64,000 nt of DNA. It comes from Nyssa sinensis. Taxonomy: Eukaryota > Streptophyta > Magnoliopsida > Cornales > Nyssaceae. The notes under the pieces are model-generated. The model searched no databases and was not told the origin of the DNA. It worked only from the letters and a program-made list of their open reading frames with translations. A program made the translations under genes and the position numbers. Shown here piece after piece: positions 26,310 to 37,828 of the stretch; positions within the stretch are counted from its first letter, which is position 1, and each line of letters starts with the position of its first letter. The DNA lies in the NCBI GenBank assembly GCA_008638375.1, contig CM018036.1, positions 15,146,651 through 15,210,650 of the forward strand, written 5' to 3'.

Positions 26310-26436
26310 TGTTGCCCAGATATTTACCCTAGCGGGGGAAGGGGTGAATAAGGTATTTTACAAATATTGATTTCTTTTTAGATCTTAAAAAATAAAATCT
26401 GTAAATGCACAATAAATAAACAACAGAAAGACAGGA

Positions 26437-26470
<34 letters not shown>

Positions 26471-27073
26471 CAAACACAACGGTTTTACGAAGTTCATAAA
26501 ACTTCATACATCCTCGACTCAAGTATCCCCACTTGAGTTTTTTCAATATTGTGACCTCCTTACAGGTGGAGACCAAACCTTTACAAAACGAAGACCGCAT
26601 CTCTCTTATCCCAAGAAAATATACCATTTTGCCTCACCGGATAGCACCTACCCATAGCTCTCACTGCAATGAGATGATACAAAAATGTTTATCAAATAGC
26701 ACTCTCTTCTAGAGTAGTTTTGGTGCAATAAGATTCTTACTCTCTATAGATAGATTATGTGTAAGCTCTGAGTATTTTAGATGAGTATGACTTTCAGATC
26801 TAGATTTGAAAGATGTTAAATATAAAGTCAATAACAAAGATGTGAAAGTGTAAGTTGTAAGAAATGGCTTAGAAAACCCTAAAGAACCTCTATTTTTAAC
26901 CCTTTAAAATATATGTGCCATTGCTTTTTGAAAATAGTAGTTTCTTTCATTTTTGTCTGTTCAAAATTTGAATTTACAATTACCAGATCAACATAATCAG
27001 TCAATTGAATCATTAATCAGTCGACTACAATGAGGATTGATCGACTGATTAGGTCAACTGATTTGTCCAAAGG
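26310..27073 (-). repeat. 5' LTR of the SIRE-like element, truncated to about half
   Basis: TGTTGCCCAGATATTTACCC at 26310 matches the 7552 LTR, and homology continues through the AG microsatellite (26439-26470) and the TCGACTGA motifs. It stops at CCAAAGG (27073), where the partner continues GTTTGAGTTC. About 760 of 1573 bp remain. The TATA box of the partner is decayed here (TTTTTAACCC near 26890). Promoter and U3 are mostly lost. Confidence 0.85.
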
Positions 27074-27117
27074 TATATTTTATTAAGGTATATATTATGT
27101 AATTTAAAAATTAAAAA

Positions 27118-27639
27118 GGGTAAATTACGTTGACCACTTTTGAAGTTTTTGACAATTACAAAGACCTTTCTCTGAAAATTTTGAAATGACACACCTCCAA
27201 TATTTTTATTAACAAACTATAGATACCTCCCTTTTAGTCCAATTTTTTTCAAAATGGCAAAAGTGCCCTTTCATTTTTTTTGTTTGCATTTTTCAATTTT
27301 GACCATTTCTCTACCTTTTTTAAAGAGTTTTTTCATTTTATATAAAAATAAATTTAAAATAAATAACTTATACTTTTTTTAGCCAAAGAAGATTTTAATT
27401 AATATTATTTGAAAATGAAAAAAAATTAGAAAAAATGGTCAAAATTTTAAAAATGTAAAAAAATAAAATAAAAAATGAAAGGGGTATTTTTGTCATTTTT
27501 TTAAAAAAATAGGGCTAAAAAGGAGGTATTTGTAATTTATCAGTAAAATTAGGGGAGGTCAGTACATGTCATTTTATAAATTTTAAAAGAGGTCTTTGTA
27601 ATTGTCAAAAATCTTAGGAGACATCAGTGTAATTTATCC
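27118..27639. mobile_element. MULE-type MITE, 522 bp, 9-bp TSD
   Basis: Terminal inverted repeats read GGGTAAATTACGTTGACC at the left and GGATAAATTACACTGATG on the opposite strand at the right. Internal complementarity continues through TTTTTGACAATTACAAAGACCT. The 9-bp AATTAAAAA occurs at 27109-27117 and 27640-27648. A 9-bp TSD and long TIRs are the Mutator-superfamily signature. No coding capacity. Confidence 0.85.
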
Positions 27640-27749
27640 AATTAAAAACAATAGTGAGAAAATAAAATGAAATACTATAAAAAAAAATGAGTATGAAACT
27701 GAAAGAAAATTTAAGTCAAATTTCCTTAATCATTTTGAATAGGAATAAT

Positions 27750-28127
27750 CACTACAACAAAATGCACTATTAGCGATGCGCGCGTGCGTCGCTAATAGTG
27801 GAAATGTGCGTCGCTAAGGCATCACAAAAAGCGCCGTCGCAAATACTATTAGCGACGCACAAACCGCTGGCGTCGCTAAAAGTGACTATTAGCGACGCAC
27901 ACATAGCGTCGCTAATAATTGGATGGTCCGTCGCCAATAATTCCCAAGGGCACTAAAATTCAGTATTAGCGACGCACAGTGTGCGTCGCTAAAAGTGGGT
28001 ATTAGCGACGCCCATGTGTGCGTTGCCAATACAGACTTTTAGCGACGCACAGTGTGCGTCGCTAATAATGAATGTTGAAATCAGTTCATACTTTTAGCGA
28101 CGCTATGGTGTGCGTCGCTAAAAGTGT
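27750..28127. repeat. left CACTA terminus: TIR plus subterminal GCGACGC palindromes
   Basis: After CACTACAACAAAAT come about eight pairs of TTAGCGACGCACA and its complement TGTGCGTCGCTAA. Two of them (near 27968 and 28040) are perfect palindromes: AGCGACGCACA, one base, then its reverse complement. In En/Spm such subterminal repeats are the binding sites of the TNPA protein. Confidence 0.9.
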
Positions 28128-28564
28128 TTTTTTTTTTTTTCCAACCAGATCTGCTTTGTTTTAATATTGTTTTGTTCCTGTTTAAACCTGTATCAATTAT
28201 CCATCCTGATATACAATAAAATCCAAGCATTCTGAAATGAATATTTTAAAGCAGAAAAATACATTCATATATATATTAAACTAATTATGTACAATTGTAG
28301 CAGTACCATTCATCACTAAATAGAAAAATTAAAAATTGTCTCCAAAATGTTACTACAGATGTCCATGAAAATAAAAAATAAAAATAACAAGTTCCGATGC
28401 AAAACATAAAGATGGCGGCATGACAATAATCCCCGATCAATCTGAAATAAATATCAAACGACAAATATTAGAACAATTATTAAATATATATGAACATAGA
28501 ATGTGAATAGTTTTTTTTTGCATGCATAAATAGTAAGAACGACATAAAGCATCATAAGTCTATT
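28128..28564. other. CACTA left internal region, presumed 3' end of the tnp transcription unit
   Basis: AT-rich sequence between the subterminal repeats and the array. On the minus strand TTTATTTCAG|ATTGATCGGGG gives a good acceptor at 28442-28443, which could start the last, mostly non-coding exon of the second CACTA gene. Inference from splice-site appearance only. Confidence 0.4.
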
Positions 28565-31500
28565 TTATCATTTTTGAGGTGTGTGAGGTGGTTTTGGTGC
28601 AGTTAGGCCGATATCCGGCATTTTGATCTGGCAAAACCCCAAAATGAGCCTTTTTGGAGCTGAAATTTGCATAAGTTTCAAACCGGGCATCGGAACCAAG
28701 TGTCGTAAGTTCTTCCAAGTCTATTTTATCATTTGTGAGGTGTGTGAGGTGGTTTCGGTGCAGTTAGGCTGATATCCGGCATTTTGGTCTGTCAAAACCC
28801 TAAAATGGGCCTTTTTGAGGCTGAAACTTGCATAAGTTTCAAACCGGGCAACGGAACCGAGTGTCGTAAGTTTGTGCAAGTGTATTTTATCATTTGTGAG
28901 GTGTGTGAGGTGGTTTCGGTGCAGTTAGGCCGATATCCAGTATTCTGGTCTGTCAATACCCCAAAATGGGCCACTTTGGAGCTGAAACTTGCATAAGTTT
29001 CAAACGGGGCATCGGAACCGAGTGTCGTAAGTTCGTGCAAGTCTATTTTATCATTGGTGAGGTGTGTGAGGTGGTTTCGGTGCAGTTAGGCCGATATCCG
29101 GCATTTTGGTCTGTCAAAACCCCAAAATGTGCCTTTTTGAGGCTGAAACTTGCATAAGTTTCAAACGGGGCATCAGAACCGAGTGTCGTAAGTTCGTGCA
29201 AGTCTATTTTATCATTGGTGAGGTGTGTGAGGTGGTTTCAGTGCAGTTAGGCCGATATCCGGCATTTTGGTCTGTCAAAACCCCAAAATGGGACTTTTTG
29301 AGGCTGAAACTTGCATAAGTTTCAAACCGGGCAATGAAACCGAGTGTCGTAAGTTCGTGCAAGTGTATTTTATCATTTGTGAGGTGTGAGATGTGGTTTC
29401 GGTGCAGTTAGGCTGATATCCGGCATTTTGGTCTGTCAAAACTCCAAAATGGGCCTTTTTGGAGCTGAAACTTGCATAAGTTTCAAACCGGGTATCGGAA
29501 CCGAGTGTCGTAAGTTCGTGCAAGTCTATTTTATCATTTTGAGGTGTGTGAGGTGGTTTTGGTGCAGTTAGGCCCATATCCGGCATTTTGGTCTGTCAAA
29601 ACCCCAAAATGGGCGTTTTTGGAGCTGAAACTCGCATAAGTTTCAAACCGGGCATCGGAACCGAGTTCTGTAAGTTCGTGCAAGTCTATTTTATCATTTA
29701 TAAGGTGTGTGAGATGGTTTCGGTGCAGTTAGGTCGATATCCGGCATTTTGGTCTGTCAAAACCCCAAAATGGGCCTTTTTGAGGCTGAAACTTGCATAA
29801 GTTTCAAACCGGGCATCGGAACCGAGTGTCGTAAGTTCGTGCAAGTCTATTTTATCATTGGTGAGGTGTGTCAGGTGGTTCGGTGCAGTTAGGCCGATAT
29901 CCGGCATTTTGGTCTGTCAAAACCCTAGAATGGGCCTTCTTGAGGCTGAAACTAGCATAAGTTTCAAACGGGGCATCGGAACCGAGTTTCGTAAGTTCGT
30001 GCAAGTCTATTTTATTATTTGTGAGGCGTGTGAGGTGGTTTCGGTGGAGTTAGGCCGATATCCGACATTTTGGCATGTCAAAACCCCAAAATGGGCCTTG
30101 TTGGAGCTGAAACTTGCATAACATTCAAACCGGGCATCGGAACCGAGTATCAGTAAGTTCGTGCAAGTTTATTTTATCATTTGTGAGATGTGTGAGGTGG
30201 TTTCGGTGCAGTTAGGCCGATATCCGGCATTTTGGTCTGTCAAAACCCTAGAATGGGCCTTTTTGAGGCTGAAACTTGCTTAAGTTTCAAACGGGGCATC
30301 AGAAACGAGTGTCGTAAGTTCGTGCAAGTGTATTTTATCATTTTTGAGGTGTGTGAGGCGGTTTCGGTGCAGTTAGGCCGATATCCGGCATTTTGGTCTG
30401 TCAAAACCCAAAATGGGCCTTTTTGGAGCTGAAACTTGCATAAGTTTCAAACCGGGCATCGGAACCGAGTGTCGTAAGTTCGTGCAAGTTTATTTTATCA
30501 TTTGTGAGGTATGTGAGGTGGTTTCGCTGCATTTAGGCCGATATCCGGCATTTTGGTCTGTCAAAACCCCAAAATGGGCCTTTTTGAGGCTGAAACTTGC
30601 ATAAGTTTCAAACCGGGCATCGGAACCAAGTGTCGTATGTTCGTGCAAGTCTATTTTATCATTGGTGAGGTGTGTGAGGTGGTTTCAGTGCAGTTAGGCC
30701 GATATCCGACATTTTGGTCTGTCAAAACCCCAAAATGTGCCTTTTTGAGGCTGAAACTTGCATAAGTTTCAAACGGGGCATCGGAACCACGTGTCGTAAG
30801 TTCGTGCAAGTCTATTTTATCATTGGTGAGGTGTGTGAGGTGGTTTCAGTGCAGTTAGGCCGATATCCGGCGTTTTGGTCTGTCAAAACCCCAAAATGGG
30901 ACTTTTTGAGGCTGAAACTTGCATAAGTTTCAAACCGGGCAATGAAACTGAGTGTCGTAAGTTCGTGCAAGTGTATTTTATCATTTGTGAGGTGTGAGAT
31001 GTGGTTTCGGTGCAGTTAGGCTGATATCCGGCATTTTGGTCTGTCAAAACTCCAAAATGGGCCTTTTTAGAGCTGAAACTTGCATAAGTTTCAAACCGGG
31101 TATCGGAACCGAGTGTCGTAAGTTCGTGCAAGTCTATTTTATCATTTGTGAGGTGTGTGAGGTGGTTTCGGTGCAGTTAGGCTGATATCCGGAATTTTGG
31201 AATGTCAAAACCCCAAAATGGGCCTTTTTGGAGCTGAAAGTTGCATAAGTTTCAAACCGGGCATCGGAACCGAGTGTCGTAAGTCTGTGCAAGTTTATTT
31301 TATCATTTGTGAGGTGTGTGAGGTGGTTTCGGTGCATTTAGGCCGATATCCGGCATTTTGGTCTGTCAAAATCCCAAAATGGGCCTTTTTGAGGCTGAAA
31401 CTTGCATAAGTTTCAAACCGGGCATCGGAACCAAGTGTCGTAAGTTCGTGTAAGTCTATTTTATCATTGGTGAGGTGTGTGAGGTGGTTTCAGTGCAGTT

Positions 31501-34500
31501 AGGCCGATATCCGACATTTTGGTCTGTCAAAACCCCAAAATGTGCCTTTTTGAGGCTGAAACTTGCATAAGTTTCAAACGGGGCATCGGAACCGAGTGTC
31601 GTAAGTTCGTGCAGGTCTATTTTATCATTGGTGAGGTGTGTGAGGTGGTTTCAGTGCAGTTAGGCCGATATCCGGCATTTAGGTCTGTAAAAACCCCAAA
31701 ATGGGCCTTTTCGAGGCTGAAACTTGCATAAGTTTCAAACCGGGTATCGAAACCGAGTGTCGTAAGTTCGTGCAAGTGTATTTTATCATTTGTGAGGTGT
31801 GTGATGTGGTTTCGGTGCAGTTAGGCAGATATCCAGCATTTTGGTCTGCCAAAACTCCAAAATGGGACTTTTTGGAGCCGAAACTTGCATAAGTTTCAAA
31901 CCGGGTATCAGAACCGAGTGTCATAAGTTCGTGCATGTCCATTTTATCATTTGTGAGGTGTGTGAGGTGGTTTCTGTGCAGTTAGGCCGATATCCGGCAT
32001 TTTGGTCTGCCAAAACCTCAAAATGGGCCTTTTTGGAGCTGACACTTGCATAAGTTTCAAACCGGGCATCAGAACCGAGTTCTGTAAGTTCGTGCAAGTC
32101 TATTTTATCATTTGTGAGGTGTGTGAGGTGGTTTCGGTGCAGTTAGGTCTATATCCGGCATTTTGGTCTGTCAAAACCCCAAAATGGGCCTTTTTGAGGC
32201 CGAAACTTGCATAAGTTTCAAACCGGGCATCGGAACCGAGTGTCGTAAGTTCGTGCAAGTCTATTTTATCATTGGTGAGGTGTGTGAGGTGGTTTCGGTG
32301 CAGTTAGGCCGATATCCGGCATTTTGGTCTATCAAAACCCCAGAATGGGCCTTTTTGAGGCTGAAACTTGCATAAGTTTCAAACGGGGCATCGGAACCGA
32401 GTGTCGTACGTTCGTGCAAGTCTATTTTATCATTTGTGAGGTGTGTGGGGTGGTTTCGGTGCAGTTAGGCCGATATCCGGCATTTTGGTCTGCCAAAACC
32501 CCAAAATGGGCCTTTTTGGAACTGAAACTTGCATAAGTTTCAAACCGGGCATCGGAGCCGAGTGTCGTAAGTTCGTGCAAGTTTATTTTATCATTTGTGA
32601 GGTGTGCGAGGTGGTTTCGGTGCATTTAGGCAGATATCCGACATTTTGGTCTGTCAAAACCCCAAAATGGGCCTTTTTGAAGGTGAAACTTGCATAAGTT
32701 TCAAACCGGGCATCGGAACTAAGTTCTGTATGTTCGTGCAAGTCTATTTTTCATTTGTGAGGTGTGTGAGGTGGTTTCAGTGCAGTTAGGCCGATATCCG
32801 GCATTTTGGTCTGTCAAAACCCCAAAATGGGCATTTTTGAGGGTGAAACTTGCATAAGTTTCAAACCGGGCATCGGAACCGAGTGTCATAAGTTCGTGCA
32901 AGTCTATTGTATCATTGGTGAGGTGTGTGAGTGGTTTCGGTGCAGTTAGGCCGATATCCGGCATTTTGGTCTGTCAAAACCGCACAATGGGCCTTTTTGA
33001 GGCAGAAACTTGCATAAGTTTCAAACGGGGCATCGGAACTGAGTGTCGTAAGTTCGTGCAAGTCTATTTTATCATTTGTGAGGTGTGTGAGGTGGTTTCA
33101 GTGCAGTTAGGCCGATATCCGGCATTTTGGTCTGTCAAAACCCCAAAATGGGCCTTTTTGGAGCTGAAACTTGTATAAGTTTCAAACCGGGCATCGGAAC
33201 CGAGTTCTGTAAGTTCGTGCAAGTCTATTTTATCATTTGTGAGGTGTGTGAGGTGGTTTCGGTGCAGTTAGGCCGATATCCAGCATTTTGGTCTGTTAAA
33301 ATCCCAAAATGGGCCTTTTTTAGGCTGAAACTTGCATAAGTTTCAAACCGTGCATCGGAACCGAGTGTCGTAAGTTCGTGCAAGTCTATTTTATCATTGG
33401 TGAGGTGTGTGAGGTGGTTTCGGTGCAGTTAGGCCGATATCCAGAATTTTGGTCTGTCAAAACCCAGAATGGGCCTTTTTGAGGCTGAAATTTGCATAAG
33501 TTTCAAATGGGGCATCGGAACCGAGTGTCGTAAGTTCGTGCCAGCCTATTTTATCATTTGTGAGGTGTGTGAGGTGGTTTTGGTGCAGTTAGGCCGATAT
33601 CCGGCATTTTTGTCTGTCAAAACCCCAAAATGGGCCTTTTTGGAGCTGAAACTTGCATAAGTTTCAAACCGGGCATCGGAACTGAGTTTTGGAAGTTCGT
33701 GCAAGTTTATTTTATCATTTGTGAGGTGTGTGAGGTGGTTTCGGTGCATTTAGGCCGATATCCGGCATTTTGGTCTGTCAAAACCCCAAAATGTGCCTTT
33801 TTGAGGCTGAAACTTGCATAAGTTTCAAACCGGGCATCGAAACCGAGTGTCGTAAGTTCGTGCAAGTCTATTTTATCATTTGTGAGGTGTGTGATGTGGT
33901 TTTGGTGCAGTTAGGCTGATATCCGGCATTTTGGTCTGTCAAAACTCCAAAATGGGCCTTTTTGGAGCTGAAACTTGCATAAGTTTCAAACCGGGTATCG
34001 GAACCGAGTGTCGTAAGTTCATCCAATTCTATTTTATCATTTGTGAGGTGTGTGAGGTGGTTTCGGCATAGTTAGGCTGATATCCGGCATTTTGGTCTGT
34101 CAAAACCTCAAAATGGGCCTTTTTGGAGCTGAAACTTGCATAAGTTTCAAACCGGGCTTCGGAACCGAGTTCTGTAAGTTCGTGCAAGTCTATTTTATCA
34201 TTTGTGAGGTGTGTAAGGTGGTTTCGGTGCAGTTAGGTCAATATCCGGCATTTTGGTCAGTCAAAACCCCAAAATGGGCCTTTTTGAGGCTGAAACTTGC
34301 ATAAGTTTCAAACCGGGCATCGGAACCGAGTGTCGTAAGTTTGTGCAAGTCTATTTTATCATCGGTGAGGTGTGTGAGGTAGTTTCGGTGCAGTTAGGCC
34401 GATATCCGGCATTTTGGTCTGTCAAAACCCAGAATGGGCCTTTTTGAGGCTGAAACTTGCATAAGTTTCAAACCGGGCATCGGAACCGAGTGTCGTAAGT

Positions 34501-35201
34501 TTGTGCAAGTCTATTTTATCATTGGCGAGGTGTGTGAGGTGGTTTCGGTGTAGTTAGGCCGATATCCGGCATTTTGGTCTGTCAAAACCCCCGAATGGGC
34601 CTTTTTGAGGCTGAAACTTGCATAAGTTTCAAACGAGGCATCGGAACCGAGTGTCGCAAGTTCGTGCAAGTCTATTTTATCATTTTTGAGGTGTGTGAGG
34701 TGGTTTCGGTGCAGTTAGGCTGATATCCGGCATTTTGGTCTGCCAAAACCCCAAAATGGGCGTTTTTGGAGCTGAAACTTGCATAAGTTTCAAACCGGGC
34801 GTCGGAACCGAGTGTCGTAAGTTCGTGCAAGTTTATTTTATCATTTGTGAGGTGTGTGAGGTGGTTTCGGTGCATTTAGGCCGATATCCGGCATTTTGGT
34901 CTGTCAAAACTCCAAAATGGGCCTTTTTGAGGCTGAAACTTGCATAAGTTTCGAATGGGGCATCGGAACCGTTTGTCGTAAGTTCGTGCAAGGCTATTTT
35001 ATCATTGGTGAGGTGTGTGAGGTGGTTTCGGTGCTGTTAGGCCGATATCCAGCATTTTGATCTGTCAAAACCCTAGAATGGGCCTTTTTGAGGCTGAAAC
35101 TAGCATAAGTTTCTAACGGGGCATCATAACCGAGTGTCGTAAGTTCGTGCAAGTCTATTTTATCATTTGTGAGGTGTGTGACGTGGTTTCAGTGCAGTTT
35201 G
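28565..35201. repeat. 161-bp tandem (satellite-like) array, left part, about 41 units
   Basis: Head-to-tail units of 161 bp. On the plus strand each runs roughly: TCGTAAGTTCGTGCAAG, TCTATTTTATCATTTGTGAGG, TGTGTGAGGTGGTTTCGG, TGCAGTTAGGCCGATATCC, GGCATTTTGGTCTGTCAAAA, CCCCAAAATGGGCCTTTTT, GAGGCTGAAACTTGCATAAG, TTTCAAACCGGGCATCGG, AACCGAGTG. Units differ at a handful of sites. Because 161 is not a multiple of 3, the 60-70-codon frames seen in most units end in the next unit, so I do not call them genes. The junction at 28565 is inside a unit. Confidence 0.95.
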
Positions 35202-37728
35202 TGTCACGACCCGAAACCCACCCTATGCGGATTTCGTGTCGCGGGGCCGACCCTAAGGCCGTCCCTACTTTTTCCATTCCTGTATCATAGAACTAATATG
35301 CAAAGTACCAAATTCTTAAAACAATAACAACGGAAGTTTATCACTACAATAGTCAGCGGAAGTCTTAACCTACATCATATGGTTTTACAGTACCAAGTCA
35401 AAACTAAACATAACCAGCACCCGTGGGTGGTGAATACATGGGAGAATTAAAACATAGTCTGATACAATTCTTCAAAATATCCCCCTATGCTTCCAGACTC
35501 CTATTGGGGTCTTGCAGTGTCATTACCTGAAAAGGGGTAAGTAGGGTGGAATGAGCTACAAGAGCCCAGCAAGTAAATACAGATCTCCGACACTGGTATC
35601 GAGGATCATAAAAGAATATGAATCCAAGAATAAGAATATGATAGCCAATCATAAAAAAATAAGATGCTATGATAGCCAATGGGAACAATTGTCATGATGG
35701 CAAATGAATAGTGAAATCACAATCTGTAATCAGTAGGAATGGCATAACAATGTTCTGAAATTCTCGACGATAATACAATAACAAGAAAGTACTGCCATTA
35801 TAATTGATCACAATAAATCAATAAAGAAATATCTCGCAATACAAGATAATCACAAAAACAATGTAACTCAACAATTTTAGTTGAGCAATCATATAAGAGA
35901 TGCTTTTGTTCTGTGTCAGGGCTTGATTTGCCCTCGGTCTTTGGGGGCCCGGTTTACCCCCTTCAGTGCATTCCAGTGTATGGCCATATGTCCGTTCACG
36001 GACTCGACCCGAAGGTCTTCAGTGTATTTAAAAGCATCGGATGGATATTGTGACTGAGCACAACTCCAGTATACTTAAACATTTCATGATCATAAATGAT
36101 TCCATAAGAGTATATAAAATGGAATATCATCAGTCCATAGAACATAACAATAGGCATTTGAAAGTACGGTTCAACATGATAACAATGGTACAACAATAAG
36201 TCAATGTCCACCAGATAGAACAATATCACATTGTGGAGACAATAACATCAGATACGCTCAGGAGTACAATTTTGGCAGTAAAATAATGAACTTGGCTTGA
36301 TAACACCACATGGAAGAGAAAGGGTATCTACTTACCTCTAATGAAATCTTAGCTTAGAAGTTCGTGAGTGGGCCCTTCCCCTTCAAGTTCCCTATATATC
36401 AATAAACGTGTTTCAGAATAAATGTTGATTCATCAATCTTACGTCTCGTCATCTTAAGTATCTCTAATGCCAATTTCGACTTCACCATTGAGTCCATAGG
36501 GTTCGGAATAATAAAAATTCACTAGTTCTTTAATTTAATCGGAGTCCATTTGACTTACTTATGAAGCAGGGGTATTTTGGTCATTTTTTACAAGTTGTAA
36601 CTTTTCGGGACTCCGTCTCGAGAAACGGGCCTCACCATTGGACTCAGAGCATCCGAGATAATAAAAATTGACTAATCATTTACCTTATTTGGACCTCGTT
36701 TGACCCACTTTTGAGTTAGGGGTAATATTGTAAAATGTACATTTTTCTATTGGGCCTTAGTGTAATTATTCAAAACTTTTGGGGTCATAATATAATTAGC
36801 CAGAGTTGCGGTCTGAACCATTGGGTTTACTGACTAGAAACCCTAACCGGTTCGGTTCTTCACTGAACCAAACGGTTCAGTTAAATTTAGAGAACCGGAT
36901 TAACATATCCAATTTTCTCACTTTATCCACGGTTTGGACAACTCCAACCCAATTCCAATCCCCTATACCCGTGACCAAACAAGCCCAATTAATTTTAATT
37001 TCACATTCAAAACGACACAGTGTTGGACCTGTATTGCGGTCGGTCGGATCTCAACCCGACCCGACCCAGACCCGATCTCACCTGACCCGAAGAAGCCCCC
37101 GACTATCCGGTCGTCTTCTCCGGTTGGTTTTCCGGCCACGGTCGCCGGAATAGCGAATTTCCTCACGGATTTTAGCGATTTCACGTCCAAAATTTACTGT
37201 TTTCGTTCCAAATGAAATCTAACATTGTAAGGAACCTTTTAGGACCGGTTTTAACCTCCAACACCACCGGTTTCACACACCCATTTCCAGTTTTCCGGCG
37301 TTGCACCGGTGAGGGGATAACTGGCCACAGAATGGCCATTTCTTGACCATTTAAGCTGATTCGAAGTGCGTTGGGTCCCTAGAGACTTTTCCTATCCATC
37401 CTATGGTTCAGTTTTCCACTTGGGTTCGCCTATTTTAAATCACCATTTCAACCGAACTCAATTTCTTTCTTTTTCTTTTGTTTTTCCTTCTTTGTTTCAG
37501 ATCTTACAATTCCAGTAAACAATTCTATAATTATACAAAATGAATTTAAAGAACAAAGACGTAGGGGTTTACCTGTTCTCAAGCAATTGCTACACCTCAA
37601 TTTTCGGTTTTCTCTTTCTATCTCTAAGACTGGTTCTATTTTTTCTCTCTTCAATTACCTTCTCTATTCTTTAACCGACCCTCAGTCGGTGGCCCTTGCC
37701 ACCTGTAGCTGCGGTGGCAGCATACCCG
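35202..37728 (+). mobile_element. solo-LTR-like insertion in the array, right end lost in the assembly gap
   Basis: Starts TGTCACGACCCGAAACCC right after an array unit broken at GTGCAGTT (35199). The first ~300 bp match 22099 onward, and a CCCGACCCGACCCAGACCC tract near 37055 corresponds to the one near 24410. About 2.5 kb is present of an expected ~3.7 kb. The other terminus and TSD are not visible because N bases begin at 37729. No gag or pol. Confidence 0.8.
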
Positions 37729-37828
37729 NNNNNNNNNNNNNNNNNNNNNNNNNNNNNNNNNNNNNNNNNNNNNNNNNNNNNNNNNNNNNNNNNNNNNNNN
37801 NNNNNNNNNNNNNNNNNNNNNNNNNNNN
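37729..37828. other. assembly gap, 100 N
   Basis: Exactly 100 N, the usual placeholder for a gap of unknown length. The left side is LTR-like DNA and the right side is array DNA, so the end of the insertion and an unknown number of 161-bp units are missing. Confidence 0.98.

Larger units (their letters stand above)
7552..27073 (-). mobile_element. SIRE-like Ty1/copia retrotransposon, minus strand, broken by three insertions, 5' LTR truncated
   Basis: Reading right to left: truncated 5' LTR (27073-26310), primer-binding site, gag (26252 to 21613, interrupted), protease, integrase, RT, RNase H (to 17890), an internal promoter (17830-17464), a second gene (17373 to 9705, interrupted twice), polypurine tract (9138-9127) and 3' LTR (9124-7552). 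Removing the three TG...CA insertions (10099-12846, 13287-17024, 22099-25797) and one copy of each TSD leaves about 9.3 kb, a normal size for a copia element with an extra 3' gene. The SIRE/Maximus assignment is inferred from the extra gene and from protease and gag wording. All coding parts carry stops or shifts. Confidence 0.85.

Noticed and set aside
36806..37215. GC-richer open frames in the LTR-like insertion (Arg/Pro-rich)
   Set aside because: They arise from CCCGACCCGACCC-type tracts shared by all four LTR-like copies in different frames; no domain.
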